A program made the translations under genes and the position numbers. From Mycobacterium alsense (lineage in GTDB: Bacteria; Actinomycetota; Actinomycetes; Mycobacteriales; Mycobacteriaceae): a stretch of DNA of 64,000 bases. Below are positions 1 through 10,407 of this stretch, in pieces. How positions within the stretch are numbered: the first letter of the stretch is position 1; each line of letters opens with the position of its first letter. The notes under the pieces were generated by a model that was not told where the DNA came from, did no database searches, and worked only from the letters and a program-made list of their open reading frames with translations. The stretch covers positions 1-64,000 of the forward strand of contig NZ_MVHD01000008.1 in the NCBI RefSeq assembly GCF_002086635.1, written 5' to 3'.

Positions 1-1349
1 GGGTCGGCGTGGCCGGCGGGGCGGCCGGTTTGCTGTACGGCAACGGCGGTGCCGGCGGCATCGGCGGTGGTGGCGGCGGCACCACCGCCCAGGGCACCGG
101 TGGCGTGGGCGCCTCGGGCGGCAACGGCGGGGCCGGCGCGTGGCTGTACGGCAACGGCGGCGCCGCCGGCGCCGGCGGGGCCGGCGGCCAGAATGGAGCG
201 AGCGGGGCCGGTGGCGCCGCGGGTAGCGGCGGGACCGGTGGCAGTGCCGGGCTGATCGGCACCGGCGGGCACGGCGGCGCCGGTGGCGCGGGCGGAAACC
301 AAACCGGCGGGCAGGGCCCGGGCGGTGCCGCCGGAAGCGGTGGCGCCGGCGGCAACGGCGGGTCGCTGTACGGCAACGGCGGCGACGGCGGGGACGGTGG
401 GGCCGGCGGGACAAACAGCGCCGGTGGCACCAACTCCGCTGGCGGGGCGGCCGGCGACGGCGGGGCCGGCGGGCACGCCGGACTGATCGGTGCCGGCGGT
501 AACGGCGGCAACGGCGGAATCGGCGGGGATACCAAGGGCAGGGAGACCGGCGCGGTCGGCGGCGCCGGCGGTGACGGCGGCACCGGCGGTAACGGCGGGA
601 CGCTGTTCGGCGACGCCGGGGCCGGAGGCGGCGGCGGGACCGGCGGCAGCAACACCGCGGCCCCCGGCGGCAGCGTCCACAACGGTGTCACCGGCGGTGC
701 CGGGGGCAAAGGCGGCGACGGCGGGAGCGGCGGCAACGCCGGGCTGTTCGGCAGCGGCGGTAACGCCGGCGGCGGCGGCGACGGCGGCAACGGCGGCGGT
801 GCTCAACTCGGTACCAACGGGGACGGCACCACCCCGGGCGGCACGGGTGGTACCGGCGGAGCCGGCGGCGCGGGCGGCAACGGCGGCAACGGCGGCCGCA
901 GCGGGTTGCTGATCGGCAATGGCGGAAGCGCCGGCAGCGGCGGCGACGGCGGCAACGGCGGAACCGGCGGCCACGGCGGCAGCGACGGGGGCGCCGGCGG
1001 CGGCAACGGCGGCAACGGCGGCGACGGCGGCATCGGCGGTAGCGGCGGGACCGGCGCCAACGGCGCGTTGCTGTACGGCAATGGCGGCGGCGGCGGCAAC
1101 GGCGGGGCCGGTGGCGACGGCGGCAACCCCGGCGCCGGCGTGGGCGGTGGGACCGCCGGCAGCACCGGCGACGGTAGTGGCGGCGGGTCGGGCGGGGCCG
1201 GCGGCGGTGCCCAGTACGTCGGCAACGGGGGTAACGGCGGTAGCGGCGGCAACGGCGGGACCGGCGCCAACCCCGGCGCCCCCGGCGCCGGGGCGCCCGG
1301 CGGCACCGGTGGGAAGCTGTACGGCGCCGCCGGCGCCCCCGGGACCTAG
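1..1349 (+). CDS. PE_PGRS family protein, C-terminal part (5' end outside window)
   Basis: The reading frame is open from the left edge (frame from base 3) to a TAG at 1347-1349. It consists almost wholly of Gly-Gly-Ala/Gly-Gly-Asn repeats, punctuated by blocks such as LLYGNGG, LIGTGG and LFGSGG, which is the signature of the PGRS domain. No PE domain is visible, so the N-terminus lies upstream; the GTG at base 9 is inside the repeat and is not a start. Position next to htdY matches PE_PGRS52 (Rv3388) of M. tuberculosis. Family members are cell-wall or exported proteins with poorly defined, probably host-interaction roles. The repeat ends in LYGAAGAPGT without a folded C-terminal domain. Confidence 0.93.
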   Translation, partial: VGVAGGAAGLLYGNGGAGGIGGGGGGTTAQGTGGVGASGGNGGAGAWLYGNGGAAGAGGAGGQNGASGAGGAAGSGGTGGSAGLIGTGGHGGAGGAGGNQTGGQGPGGAAGSGGAGGNGGSLYGNGGDGGDGGAGGTNSAGGTNSAGGAAGDGGAGGHAGLIGAGGNGGNGGIGGDTKGRETGAVGGAGGDGGTGGNGGTLFGDAGAGGGGGTGGSNTAAPGGSVHNGVTGGAGGKGGDGGSGGNAGLFGSGGNAGGGGDGGNGGGAQLGTNGDGTTPGGTGGTGGAGGAGGNGGNGGRSGLLIGNGGSAGSGGDGGNGGTGGHGGSDGGAGGGNGGNGGDGGIGGSGGTGANGALLYGNGGGGGNGGAGGDGGNPGAGVGGGTAGSTGDGSGGGSGGAGGGAQYVGNGGNGGSGGNGGTGANPGAPGAGAPGGTGGKLYGAAGAPGT

Positions 1350-1357
1350 CCCGTCAG

Positions 1358-2230
1358 CTAACCCTCCGTGTACTCCACCGCCCCGTCGTCGAGCACCACC
1401 CGGGCGGGGTTGCCTTCGGCGCCGGACGCCTCGGTGCGGAACACCGCCTTGCCCGCCTCGGTGCGCCAGATCAGCGTCGTGAGCGTCTCACCGGGAAACA
1501 CCGGCGAGCTGAACCGCGCGTCGATCGAGGTGACGTTGGCGGCCACACCCTTGCCCAGCTCCGCGACAAGCGCGCGCCCGGCCACCCCGTAGCTGCACAG
1601 CCCGTGCAGGATCGGCTTGGGGAACCCGGCCAGCTCGCGGGCGAACCACGGATCGCTGTGCAACGGGTTGCGGTCACCGGAGAGCCGATAGATCAGCGCC
1701 TGGTCCTCGCGGGTGGGCAGCGGGACCCGGGCGTCGGGCTCGCGGTCCGGGAACTCCGGCGCCGCGGGGCGCTGGCCCGGCTGCCCCCCGAAGCCACCCG
1801 CGCCGCGGACCACAAACGTGGTCGACGTCTCGGCGATCAGCTTGCCCGAGTCCGGGTCGGTGCCGCGGCCGCGCAGCATCACGACCGCGTTCTTGCCTTC
1901 ACCCTTGTCCTGGATGTCGGCGACCTCGGTGACCACCGACAGCTTGCCCGCCGGCGGCAGCGGCGCATGCAACCGCACACCCTGCGATCCGTGTAAGAGC
2001 ATGGCCCAGTTGAACGTTCCGATCTTGGCCGCCGCGCCGAACGCCGGGCAGGAGATCACCGCGTAGGTGGGCAGCACCTGCTGGGTGACGTCGTGGCTGT
2101 TCTCGGTGGTGAACGACAGGTCGTCGGTCCCGCAGCCGACGCCGAGGGCATACAGCAGCGTGTCCCGGTCGGTCCACTCGAACGGCATCGGTTCGGTCAC
2201 CGCGCCGACCGCGCTCGGGTCAATCGCCAT
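1358..2230 (-). CDS. htdY: MaoC-type (R)-3-hydroxyacyl-CoA hydratase HtdY
   Basis: 290 residues, the usual length of the Rv3389c family. It is a double hot-dog MaoC protein: an N-terminal degenerate half (about 1-140) and a C-terminal half with the hydratase-2 motif SGDRNPLH at about residues 184-191, supplying the catalytic Asp and His. Known family role: reversible hydration of trans-2-enoyl-CoA to (R)-3-hydroxyacyl-CoA in fatty-acid metabolism. The ATG at 2230 has a good GGAG ribosome site (gaggagacc). It converges on the PE_PGRS gene with only 8 bases between stops and is divergent from lpqD, the same arrangement as in M. tuberculosis. Confidence 0.92.
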   Translation of the reverse strand: MAIDPSAVGAVTEPMPFEWTDRDTLLYALGVGCGTDDLSFTTENSHDVTQQVLPTYAVISCPAFGAAAKIGTFNWAMLLHGSQGVRLHAPLPPAGKLSVVTEVADIQDKGEGKNAVVMLRGRGTDPDSGKLIAETSTTFVVRGAGGFGGQPGQRPAAPEFPDREPDARVPLPTREDQALIYRLSGDRNPLHSDPWFARELAGFPKPILHGLCSYGVAGRALVAELGKGVAANVTSIDARFSSPVFPGETLTTLIWRTEAGKAVFRTEASGAEGNPARVVLDDGAVEYTEG

Positions 2231-2326
2231 GCGGGGTCTCCTCTCGACTGATGGAATCGCGCCTTTTCGCTAGCTAACCATCGCAAACCCTTCCCCCGGG
2301 CACCGTCGGCAGGGCAGGCTATCGGC

Positions 2327-3028
2327 ATGCGCAAGGGGAGCATCTGGAAACTAGCGGCGGTGCTCGCCGCGATGGTAATCGTCGGTGCCTGCGGCTCATC
2401 ACCGCAGCAGCGCAGCATCACGCTGACGTTCATCCGGCACGCCGAGTCGGAGGCCAACGCCGACGGGGTCACCGACACCACGGTGCCGGGCCCCGGCCTC
2501 ACCCCGGCGGGCAAGGGGCAGGCCGAGCAGATCGCGCACCAACTCCTCGGCAAGAACTACGACGCCGTCTACGCCTCCACCATGACGCGAGCCCAGCAGA
2601 CCGCCGAGCCGTTGGCCGCCGAACTGCACAAGCGGGTGGAGGTGCTGCAGGGCATCCAGGAGATCGATGCCGGGTGGTTCGAGGGCAAGCCGAGTTCGAT
2701 GGATCCCTCGACGTACCTGCTGGCACCGGCGGACTGGCTGAACGGCGACGTCCGGAACAGAATCCCGGGGTCGGTCAGCGGCAAGGAGTTCAACGACCGC
2801 TTCACCGCGGCGGTTCAGAAGATCTACGACAGCAAAAACGCCAAACCGGTGGTGTTCGGCCACAAGTTCGCCATCGAGTACTGGACGCTGATGAACGTGA
2901 AGAACGCTAGGGACGAGCTGCGGACCAAGCATCCGCTGCCCAACACCGGCCGCGTCGTGATCAGCGGCAATCCGGTGACCGGTTGGACGCTCGAGGACTG
3001 GGACGGCATCCGCGACTTCACGGGCTGA
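2327..3028 (+). CDS. lpqD: Lipoprotein of the histidine phosphatase superfamily, LpqD
   Basis: 233 residues. A basic start and hydrophobic stretch end in a lipobox V-G-A-C with Cys22, so it is predicted to be a membrane-anchored exported lipoprotein. The phosphatase motif F-I-R-H-A-E has the phospho-accepting His at residue 38; a second conserved His lies in FGHKF at about 178. This is the branch-2-like histidine phosphatase (phosphoglycerate-mutase) fold. The substrate is unknown. Position between htdY and acrA1 agrees with Rv3390. The ATG at 2327 is chosen because the signal peptide begins there; no strong ribosome site is visible. Confidence 0.9.
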   Translation: MRKGSIWKLAAVLAAMVIVGACGSSPQQRSITLTFIRHAESEANADGVTDTTVPGPGLTPAGKGQAEQIAHQLLGKNYDAVYASTMTRAQQTAEPLAAELHKRVEVLQGIQEIDAGWFEGKPSSMDPSTYLLAPADWLNGDVRNRIPGSVSGKEFNDRFTAAVQKIYDSKNAKPVVFGHKFAIEYWTLMNVKNARDELRTKHPLPNTGRVVISGNPVTGWTLEDWDGIRDFTG

Positions 3029-3085
3029 TCCCGGTGTTCAAAGCGCCGGTTGACGCTGCGGCCACCAGCAGCCACGATGGCTGGC

Positions 3086-5107
3086 ATGCGGTATGTCGTT
3101 ACCGGCGGTACCGGGTTTATTGGTCGCCGCGTCGTGTCTCGCCTGGTGGAAACCCGCCCGGATGCGCAGGTTTGGGTGCTGGTACGCCGCGCGTCGCTGG
3201 GCCGCTTCGAACGCCTCGCCGCGCAGTGGGGTGACCGGGTCAAGCCCCTGGTCGGCGAGCTGCCGGAGCTGGGCGTGGCCGACGAGACCCTCGCCGAACT
3301 GGGGGCCGTCGACCACGTCGTGCACTGCGCGGCGGTCTACGACATCACCGCCGGCGAGTCCGAACAGCGGGCCGCCAACGTCGAGGGGACCGGGGCCGTC
3401 ATCGACTTGGCCCGACGGCTGGGCGCCACCCTGCACCACGTGTCGTCGATCGCCGTGGCCGGCGACTTCCGCGGCGAGTACACCGAGGAGGACTTCGACG
3501 TCGGACAGCAGCTGCCGACCGCCTATCACCGGACCAAGTTCGAGGCCGAGTCGCTGGTACGGTCGGCGCCCGCGCTGCGCTACCGCGTCTACCGCCCGGC
3601 GGTGGTGGTGGGCGATTCGCGCACCGGCGAGATGGACAAGATCGACGGGCCCTACTACTTCTTCGGCGTGCTCGCCAGGCTGGCCGTGCTGCCCAGGTTC
3701 ACCCCGATCCTGCTGCCCGACACCGGTCGCACCAACATCGTCCCGGTCGACTACGTCGCCGACGCGCTCGTGGCGCTCATGCACGCCGACGGGCCGGAGG
3801 GGCCAGTCGGGCGAACGTTTCACCTCACCGCGCCCAAAACCATTGGGCTGCGCGGCATTTACCGTGGCGTCGCCAAGGCGGCCGGGTTGCCACCGCTGCG
3901 CGGGTCGCTGCCCCGCTCGACGGCCGCGCCGGTGCTCGGGCTGCGCGGGCGCGCCAGGGTGCTGCGCAACATGGGGGCCACCCAGCTGGGGATTCCCCCC
4001 GAGGTCTTCGACGTCGTCGACCTGGCGCCGCAGTTCGTCAGCGAAGAGACGCGAAAGGCCTTGGCTGCCACCGGCTTTGATGGCCCTGGAGTCCCCGAGT
4101 TCGCGGACTACGCGCCCAGGCTGTGGCGCTACTGGGCCGAGCACCTGGATCCCGATCGCGCACGCCGCGCCGACCCGAAGGGGCCGCTGCGCGGCCGCCA
4201 CGTCATCATCACCGGCGCGTCCAGCGGGATCGGGCGGGCGTCGGCGATCGCCGTGGCCGAGCGAGGGGCGACGGTGTTCGCGTTGGCCCGCAACGCCGAC
4301 GCGCTCGATCAGCTGGTCGCCGAGATCCGCGCCAACGGCGGCGAGGCTTACGCGTTCACGTGCGACGTCACCGACTCCACGTCGGTCGACCACACCGTCA
4401 AGGACATCCTGGGGCGCTTCGGCCACGTCGACTACCTGGTGAACAACGCCGGCCGGTCGATCCGCCGCTCGGTGGTCAACTCCACCGACCGGCTGCACGA
4501 TTACGAGCGGGTGATGGCGGTCAACTACTTCGGCGCGGTGCGGATGGTGCTGGCGCTGCTGCCGCACTGGCGCGAGCGCCGGTTCGGTCACGTGGTCAAC
4601 GTGTCCAGCGCCGGCGTGCAGGCCCGCAATCCCAAATACAGCTCATACCTGCCCACCAAGGCCGCCCTCGACGCGTTCGCCGACGTCGTCGGGTCCGAGA
4701 CGCTCTCCGACCACATCACCTTCACCAACGTCCACATGCCGCTGGTCCGCACGCCCATGATCGCGCCGTCACACCGGCTCAACCCGGTGCCCGCGATCAG
4801 CCCCGAGCGCGCGGCCGCGATGGTGGTGCGCGGCCTCGTCGACAAGCCGGCGCGCATCGACACCCCGCTGGGCACGCTCGCCGAGGCCGGCAACTACTTC
4901 GCGCCCAGGACGTCGCGGCGCATCCTGCATCAGCTGTACCTGGGCTATCCCGATTCGGCCGCGGCGCGCGGACTTCCGCCGCCGGACATGGAGGCCCGGC
5001 CGCCGAAACGCAGGCCCAAGCGCCCCGTGCGCGCCGTCACCGGCGGCATCCGGACACCCCGACCGGTCAAACGACTGGTGCGGCTGGTGCCCGGAGTGCA
5101 TTGGTAA
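3086..5107 (+). CDS. acrA1: Two-domain fatty acyl-CoA reductase AcrA1 (SDR-SDR fusion)
   Basis: 673 residues from the ATG of MRYVVTGG. Domain 1 (about 1-340) is an extended SDR with TGGTGFIG at 6-13 and the YHRTK active-site pair near 147-151. Domain 2 (about 368-610) is a classical SDR with TGASSGIG near 375 and a Ser/Tyr/Lys set (SSYLPTK) near 520. A basic tail rich in RPPKRRPKRP follows. The family (Rv3391) is annotated as a multifunctional dehydrogenase/fatty acyl-CoA reductase, probably acting in wax or lipid metabolism. The ORF is open upstream to 3050, and an ATG at 3077 (MAGMRY) is an alternative start. cmaA1, which follows acrA1 in M. tuberculosis, is absent here. Confidence 0.9.
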   Translation: MRYVVTGGTGFIGRRVVSRLVETRPDAQVWVLVRRASLGRFERLAAQWGDRVKPLVGELPELGVADETLAELGAVDHVVHCAAVYDITAGESEQRAANVEGTGAVIDLARRLGATLHHVSSIAVAGDFRGEYTEEDFDVGQQLPTAYHRTKFEAESLVRSAPALRYRVYRPAVVVGDSRTGEMDKIDGPYYFFGVLARLAVLPRFTPILLPDTGRTNIVPVDYVADALVALMHADGPEGPVGRTFHLTAPKTIGLRGIYRGVAKAAGLPPLRGSLPRSTAAPVLGLRGRARVLRNMGATQLGIPPEVFDVVDLAPQFVSEETRKALAATGFDGPGVPEFADYAPRLWRYWAEHLDPDRARRADPKGPLRGRHVIITGASSGIGRASAIAVAERGATVFALARNADALDQLVAEIRANGGEAYAFTCDVTDSTSVDHTVKDILGRFGHVDYLVNNAGRSIRRSVVNSTDRLHDYERVMAVNYFGAVRMVLALLPHWRERRFGHVVNVSSAGVQARNPKYSSYLPTKAALDAFADVVGSETLSDHITFTNVHMPLVRTPMIAPSHRLNPVPAISPERAAAMVVRGLVDKPARIDTPLGTLAEAGNYFAPRTSRRILHQLYLGYPDSAAARGLPPPDMEARPPKRRPKRPVRAVTGGIRTPRPVKRLVRLVPGVHW

Positions 5108-5285
5108 CCGAGCCGACGCGTTTAGCGACGCATGGTCGGCAGTTGCTGGGGACGACGCTGACCGAGGCCGGAGCGTTGCTCGTGGGCGACGATCGTCGCA
5201 CCCTGCACGGGGTTTCACCGATCCGGCCGCTCGACGGCCGCGGGCCGGCGCAGCGCGACGTCCTCGTGGTGACGTACGATTCGGG

Positions 5286-6287
5286 ATGGCCGTAAACGCC
5301 GTCTTCGTCGATGTCGACACCGGTATCGACGACGCGCTGGCGTTGATCTACCTGCTGGCCAGTCCGGACGCGGACGTTGTGGGCATCGCCTCCACCGGCG
5401 GCAACATCCACGTGGAACAGGTCTGCGCCAACAACCTCGGCTTGCTCGAATTGTGCCGGGCCCCGGCCATACCCGTGTCCAAAGGGGCCGACGAGCCGCT
5501 GTGCGGCCGGTGGCCCCACCACTCGAAGTTCCACGGCCCCACGGGTTTGGGCTATGCCAAACTCCCCCGCACCCCCCGGATCCTCACCGGCCACGACGCC
5601 ACGGAGGCGTGGCTGGCCGCGGCGCGCGCCCATCCGGGGGACCTCGTCGGGCTGGTCACCGGCCCGCTGACGAATCTGGCGCTCGCCTTGCGCGCCGAAC
5701 CCGCGCTGCCGACGCAGCTACGACGGCTGGTGATCATGGGTGGCTCCTTCGGGCACGGCACGAACCCGTTGGCCGAGTGGAACATTCGGGTGGATCCCGA
5801 GGCGGCGGGCGAGGTCTTCGCCGGCTGGGCGGGGCACCAACGGCTTCCGATCGTCTGCGGTTTGGACCTCACCAGGCGCGTCGCCATGACGCCGGAGCTC
5901 CTGGCCGGGCTGGCCGGGATCGCGGGCCCGTCCCCGTTGATGTCGGTGATCGAGGATGCTATGCGGTTCTACTTCGAATCCCACGAGGACCGCGGCCACG
6001 GTTACGTCGCGTTCATGCACGATCCGCTGGCCGCGGCGGTGGCGCTGGACCCCCGCCTGGTGCCGACCCGGGCGGGAACGGTGGAGGTCGAGCTGGCGGA
6101 TGTCGCTACCCGCGGGGTGACGTCCGCGTCCTGGGGGACGGGCCGAAAAGCCAACGCCCTGATCGGGGTTGACGTGGACGCCACGGCGTTCTTCGACGGG
6201 TTCATCGGGCGGGTCGGTCCGTTCGCGCGCCGGCTCGGCGGCCAGGACATCACGCGACCCGGAACTGTTCGAGGTCGGCGTGCTTGA
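5286..6287 (+). CDS. iunH: Nucleoside hydrolase IunH
   Basis: 333 residues. The N-terminal D-V-D-T-G-I-D-D motif (residues 9-16) is the calcium- and ribose-binding Asp cluster of inosine-uridine-preferring nucleoside hydrolases. Further family landmarks are VTGPLTNLALAL and the MGGSFG/AEWNI block around 150-170. It is predicted to hydrolyse the N-glycosidic bond of ribonucleosides for purine/pyrimidine salvage in the cytoplasm. It corresponds to Rv3393. It follows acrA1 after 178 bases and its 3' end overlaps the convergent enolase-family gene by 38 bases. Confidence 0.92.
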   Translation: MAVNAVFVDVDTGIDDALALIYLLASPDADVVGIASTGGNIHVEQVCANNLGLLELCRAPAIPVSKGADEPLCGRWPHHSKFHGPTGLGYAKLPRTPRILTGHDATEAWLAAARAHPGDLVGLVTGPLTNLALALRAEPALPTQLRRLVIMGGSFGHGTNPLAEWNIRVDPEAAGEVFAGWAGHQRLPIVCGLDLTRRVAMTPELLAGLAGIAGPSPLMSVIEDAMRFYFESHEDRGHGYVAFMHDPLAAAVALDPRLVPTRAGTVEVELADVATRGVTSASWGTGRKANALIGVDVDATAFFDGFIGRVGPFARRLGGQDITRPGTVRGRRA

Positions 6288-7359
6288 CGCTCAACCCGTG
6301 CCCGGGCGCCGACCGGTCCGGGCGCAGCACGCCGCCCGGCTCGGGATCGATGGTGCCGTCGAACGCCAAGCCTTCGATTCGCACGTGGTCGTGGAAATAC
6401 TCGAGGTGGCGCAAATGCCAGACGGCGGTGCCGACCTGGCCGCTGATCTGTGGGGCGCAGTGCAGTGAGACGTCCATGCCGCGGGCGTCACACAGCGCGC
6501 CGACCTTGAGGGCTCCGGTGATGCCGAGGGCGCGGGTGACGTCGACCTGCAAGCAGTCCACCGCGCCCGCGGCGAGCATGCGGTGAAAGTAGGGCAGGTG
6601 ATATCCGTATTCGCCTGCGGCGATGTCCATTCCGGGGGGCCCCTGCTCGCACAGCTGGTGCAAGCCGTCGAGGTCGTCGGAGGTCACCGGCTCCTCGAAC
6701 CAGCGCACGTCGTGCTCGGCGAAGCGCTGCGCCCACAGCAGGGCCTGTTTGCGGGTGTATGCGCCGTTGGCGTCGACGAACAACTCGGTGTCGCCGATCG
6801 CCGATCGGGCGGCCGCAACCCGGCCGATGTCGGCGTCGGGATCGCGGCCCACCTTCATCTTGACGCGGGGAATGCCGGCCTCCACCCAGCCGCACAACTG
6901 GGCGCGCAACGTCTCGTTGTCGTACGAGGTGAATCCCCCGCTGCCGTAGATCGGTGTGCTGTCGTGAACGGCCCCGAGCGCGATGACCAACGGCTCACCC
7001 AGCAGGCGGGCACGCAGGTCCCACAGCGCGATGTCGACGGCCGAGATCGCCTCGGCGGCCAGGCCGGGCTTGCCCAGGTTGCGCACCGCGCGCTGCATCT
7101 GGGCCCACCGGGCCGGGGGTTGCAGCGCATCCGCACCGGCAAGGACGCCGGCCAGCTTGGAACGCACGACGGTGGCCACGGCCGTGCCGCCGTAGGTGTA
7201 GCCGATTCCGAGCTCACCGCCGGCCCGCACGCCGACCAGGATGAACGTCGTCGAGTCCCACTCCAGCGTGCCGTCCGACTCCGGCGCGTCGGTCGGGATG
7301 GAGTAGGCCGAGGTCTCCACGGATTCGATCTCGATCGGTTCGCTCGCACGCAACGCCAT
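6250..7359 (-). CDS. Mandelate racemase/muconate lactonizing enzyme family protein (enolase superfamily)
   Basis: 369 residues with the two-domain enolase-superfamily layout: an N-terminal capping domain (about 1-130) and a TIM barrel. Visible catalytic pieces are the K-x-K motif KMKVG near 167-171, the metal ligands D (FVDANGAY), E (FEEPV) and E (AAGEYGYH), and a late His in SLHCAPQ. This set suggests a mandelate-racemase-like acid-sugar dehydratase or racemase; the exact substrate cannot be read. The ATG at 7359 is preceded by a weak ribosome site. It is convergent with iunH and I know of no counterpart at this position in M. tuberculosis. Confidence 0.88.
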   Translation of the reverse strand: MALRASEPIEIESVETSAYSIPTDAPESDGTLEWDSTTFILVGVRAGGELGIGYTYGGTAVATVVRSKLAGVLAGADALQPPARWAQMQRAVRNLGKPGLAAEAISAVDIALWDLRARLLGEPLVIALGAVHDSTPIYGSGGFTSYDNETLRAQLCGWVEAGIPRVKMKVGRDPDADIGRVAAARSAIGDTELFVDANGAYTRKQALLWAQRFAEHDVRWFEEPVTSDDLDGLHQLCEQGPPGMDIAAGEYGYHLPYFHRMLAAGAVDCLQVDVTRALGITGALKVGALCDARGMDVSLHCAPQISGQVGTAVWHLRHLEYFHDHVRIEGLAFDGTIDPEPGGVLRPDRSAPGHGLSVKHADLEQFRVA

Positions 7360-7433
7360 GCCGGGTGACTACCCGCGCGCAACCCGGGTATGCGCCGCGG
7401 CCGGGACCGTCCGGAAAACGAAGGCCCTGCGGC

Positions 7434-8494
<1,061 letters not shown>

Positions 8495-10279
8495 ATGAGC
8501 GACATACCCCCACTGGCCCGGCAGTTCCCACCACAGGTGCTCCGGCAGTACAGCCTGCTCGCGGACGGCGAACGCGGGATCGTGGTGGGCCCGCGCGGCG
8601 ACTTCTGCTGGATGTGCTTGCCGCGCTGGGACAGTCCGGCGGCCTTCAACTCGCTGCTCGGCGGTGGCGGGGTGTACGCCGTGGCACCCGACCCACCGCG
8701 CTTCGTCTGGGGCGGCCGTTACGAGCGGCGGTCCCTGATCTGGCGGTCGCGCTGGGTGACCACCGACGGCATCGTCGAATGCCGCGAGGCGTTGGCGTTT
8801 CCCGGCGACCCGCACACCGCCGTGGTGCTGCGCCGCATCCGCGCCCTGGACGGGCCGGCGCGCGTCCGGGTCGCGCTCGACCTCCGTGCGGACTTCGGCG
8901 CCGATGACATGCGGGACCTGTCGCACACCGACGCTATTTGGACGGGACGGTCGGGTCCGCTGCGGTTCCGCTGGGCCGGCGCGGGTGCCGCCCGCCGCTG
9001 CGACGACGGCTCGCTGCAGGGGGTTGTCGACGTCGCCCCGGGCACCCAGCACGACCTGGTGCTGGAGCTGTCGGACCGGGACCTGGGTCGACACCCCGCC
9101 GGCGCCGACGACGCGTGGGCGGACACCGAACGGGCGTGGGCGCGCGCCGTTCCGGAGTTCTCCGGCACCCTCGCGGATGTGGACGTGGGGACCGCGTATG
9201 CCGTGCTGCGCGGCCTGACCAGCGGCGGCGGCGGCATGGTCGCGGCGGCGACGATGTCGCTGCCGGAACGGGCCGAACAGGGCCGCAACTACGACTACCG
9301 GTACTGCTGGATTCGCGACCAGTGCTACACCGGGCAGGCCATCGCGTCGGCCGGCGCGCACCCGTTGCTCGACGACACGGTCCGCTTCGTCACCGAACGG
9401 GTGCTCGCCGACGGGCCCGAGTTGCGTCCGGCCTACACCGTCACCGGGACGGCCCTGCCCGAGGAGCGGGAGCTCGACCTGCCCGGCTATCCCGGCGCCG
9501 TCACCCAGCTCGGCAACTCGGTGACCGGCCAGTTCCAGCTCGATGTGTATGGGGAGGCGCTGCTGCTGCTGGCGGCGGCCGGCCGGCTGGACCGCCTCGA
9601 CGGCGCGCGGTGGCGCGCCGCCCAAACGCTGGTGGACGCGATCGGGCGGCGGTGGCGCAAACCGGACGCCGGCGTCTGGGAACTCGGCAACCGCCACTGG
9701 GCGGAGTCGCGGCTCATCTGCGCGGCGGGACTGCGGCGCATCGCGGAGGTGGCCCCGGCGCGCGAGCGGGCCGAGTGGGATGGGCTGGCCGGCCGTCTGG
9801 TGACCGACGCGAATTCGGACTGCCTGCACCCCTCGGGGAGATGGCAACGCGCACCCGATGATTCGCGCATCGACGCGGCGCTGCTGCTGCCCTCGATTCG
9901 GGGAGCCGTTCCGGCCGACGACCCGCGCAGCATCGCGACCCTCGAAGCGGTGCGTTCCGATCTCGGCCGGCACGGCTTCGTGTACCGGTTCCGCCCCGAC
10001 GAGCGGCCACTCGGCGAGGCCGAGGGCGCCTTTTTGCTGTGCGGATTCCTGATGGCGCTGGCCGATCATCAGCAGGGCAACACCGTGGCGGCCGTGCGCT
10101 GGTTCGAGCGCAACCGCACGGCCTGCGGTCCACCCGGTTTGTTCGCCGAGGAATTCGACATCGGACAGCGTCAGCTGCGCGGCAACCTGCCGCAGGCCTT
10201 CGTGCATGCCCTGCTGTTGGAAGCCGCGCACCGGCTCGCCGACGCCAGCGGCCGCTGCGTTGGCACCGGCACCGGATGA
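8495..10279 (+). CDS. Glycoside hydrolase family 15 protein (trehalase/glucoamylase-like)
   Basis: 594 residues from the ATG at 8495, which has a purine-rich site (ggcgaaggaa) just upstream; the open frame runs further 5' but without family similarity. An N-terminal beta-sandwich (about 1-220, starting QYSLLADGERG) precedes an (alpha/alpha)6 barrel. Family landmarks are YDYRYCWIRDQ near 265-275, GQFQLDVYGE near 347 and the C-terminal GAFLLCGFLMALAD and LPQAFVHALL blocks. The mycobacterial GH15 relatives known to me hydrolyse trehalose or alpha-glucans in the cytoplasm. It has no signal peptide. It stands 128 bases before the ThDP enzyme gene and may be transcribed with it. Confidence 0.87.
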   Translation: MSDIPPLARQFPPQVLRQYSLLADGERGIVVGPRGDFCWMCLPRWDSPAAFNSLLGGGGVYAVAPDPPRFVWGGRYERRSLIWRSRWVTTDGIVECREALAFPGDPHTAVVLRRIRALDGPARVRVALDLRADFGADDMRDLSHTDAIWTGRSGPLRFRWAGAGAARRCDDGSLQGVVDVAPGTQHDLVLELSDRDLGRHPAGADDAWADTERAWARAVPEFSGTLADVDVGTAYAVLRGLTSGGGGMVAAATMSLPERAEQGRNYDYRYCWIRDQCYTGQAIASAGAHPLLDDTVRFVTERVLADGPELRPAYTVTGTALPEERELDLPGYPGAVTQLGNSVTGQFQLDVYGEALLLLAAAGRLDRLDGARWRAAQTLVDAIGRRWRKPDAGVWELGNRHWAESRLICAAGLRRIAEVAPARERAEWDGLAGRLVTDANSDCLHPSGRWQRAPDDSRIDAALLLPSIRGAVPADDPRSIATLEAVRSDLGRHGFVYRFRPDERPLGEAEGAFLLCGFLMALADHQQGNTVAAVRWFERNRTACGPPGLFAEEFDIGQRQLRGNLPQAFVHALLLEAAHRLADASGRCVGTGTG

Positions 10280-10407
10280 CTCGCAGTTTGGGCTGTTTGA
10301 CGGCGGTCGCGCCGGGTAAGCACCGATCGTGACCCTCGGCAACCGTTGCCACGGGCACTTACGGACTCGACAGCGACTTGGCCGCTGGCCGGATTGAAGG
10401 AGCGATC

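Noticed and set aside
803..1306. Proline-rich minus-strand ORF opposite the PE_PGRS gene
   Set aside because: It is the complement of the glycine-rich repeat; Gly codons read as Pro on the other strand. No start signal or domain.
1..1349. Short regular repeats resembling a CRISPR array
   Set aside because: The repeats are in-frame Gly-Gly-X codons of a PGRS domain, with no unique spacers of constant length.
3038..4591. 517-codon minus-strand ORF
   Set aside because: Antisense shadow of acrA1, with no recognisable domain.
5108..5285. Possible small gene between acrA1 and iunH
   Set aside because: An open frame passes through but it is a continuation of an acrA1 shadow frame, with no start site or similarity.
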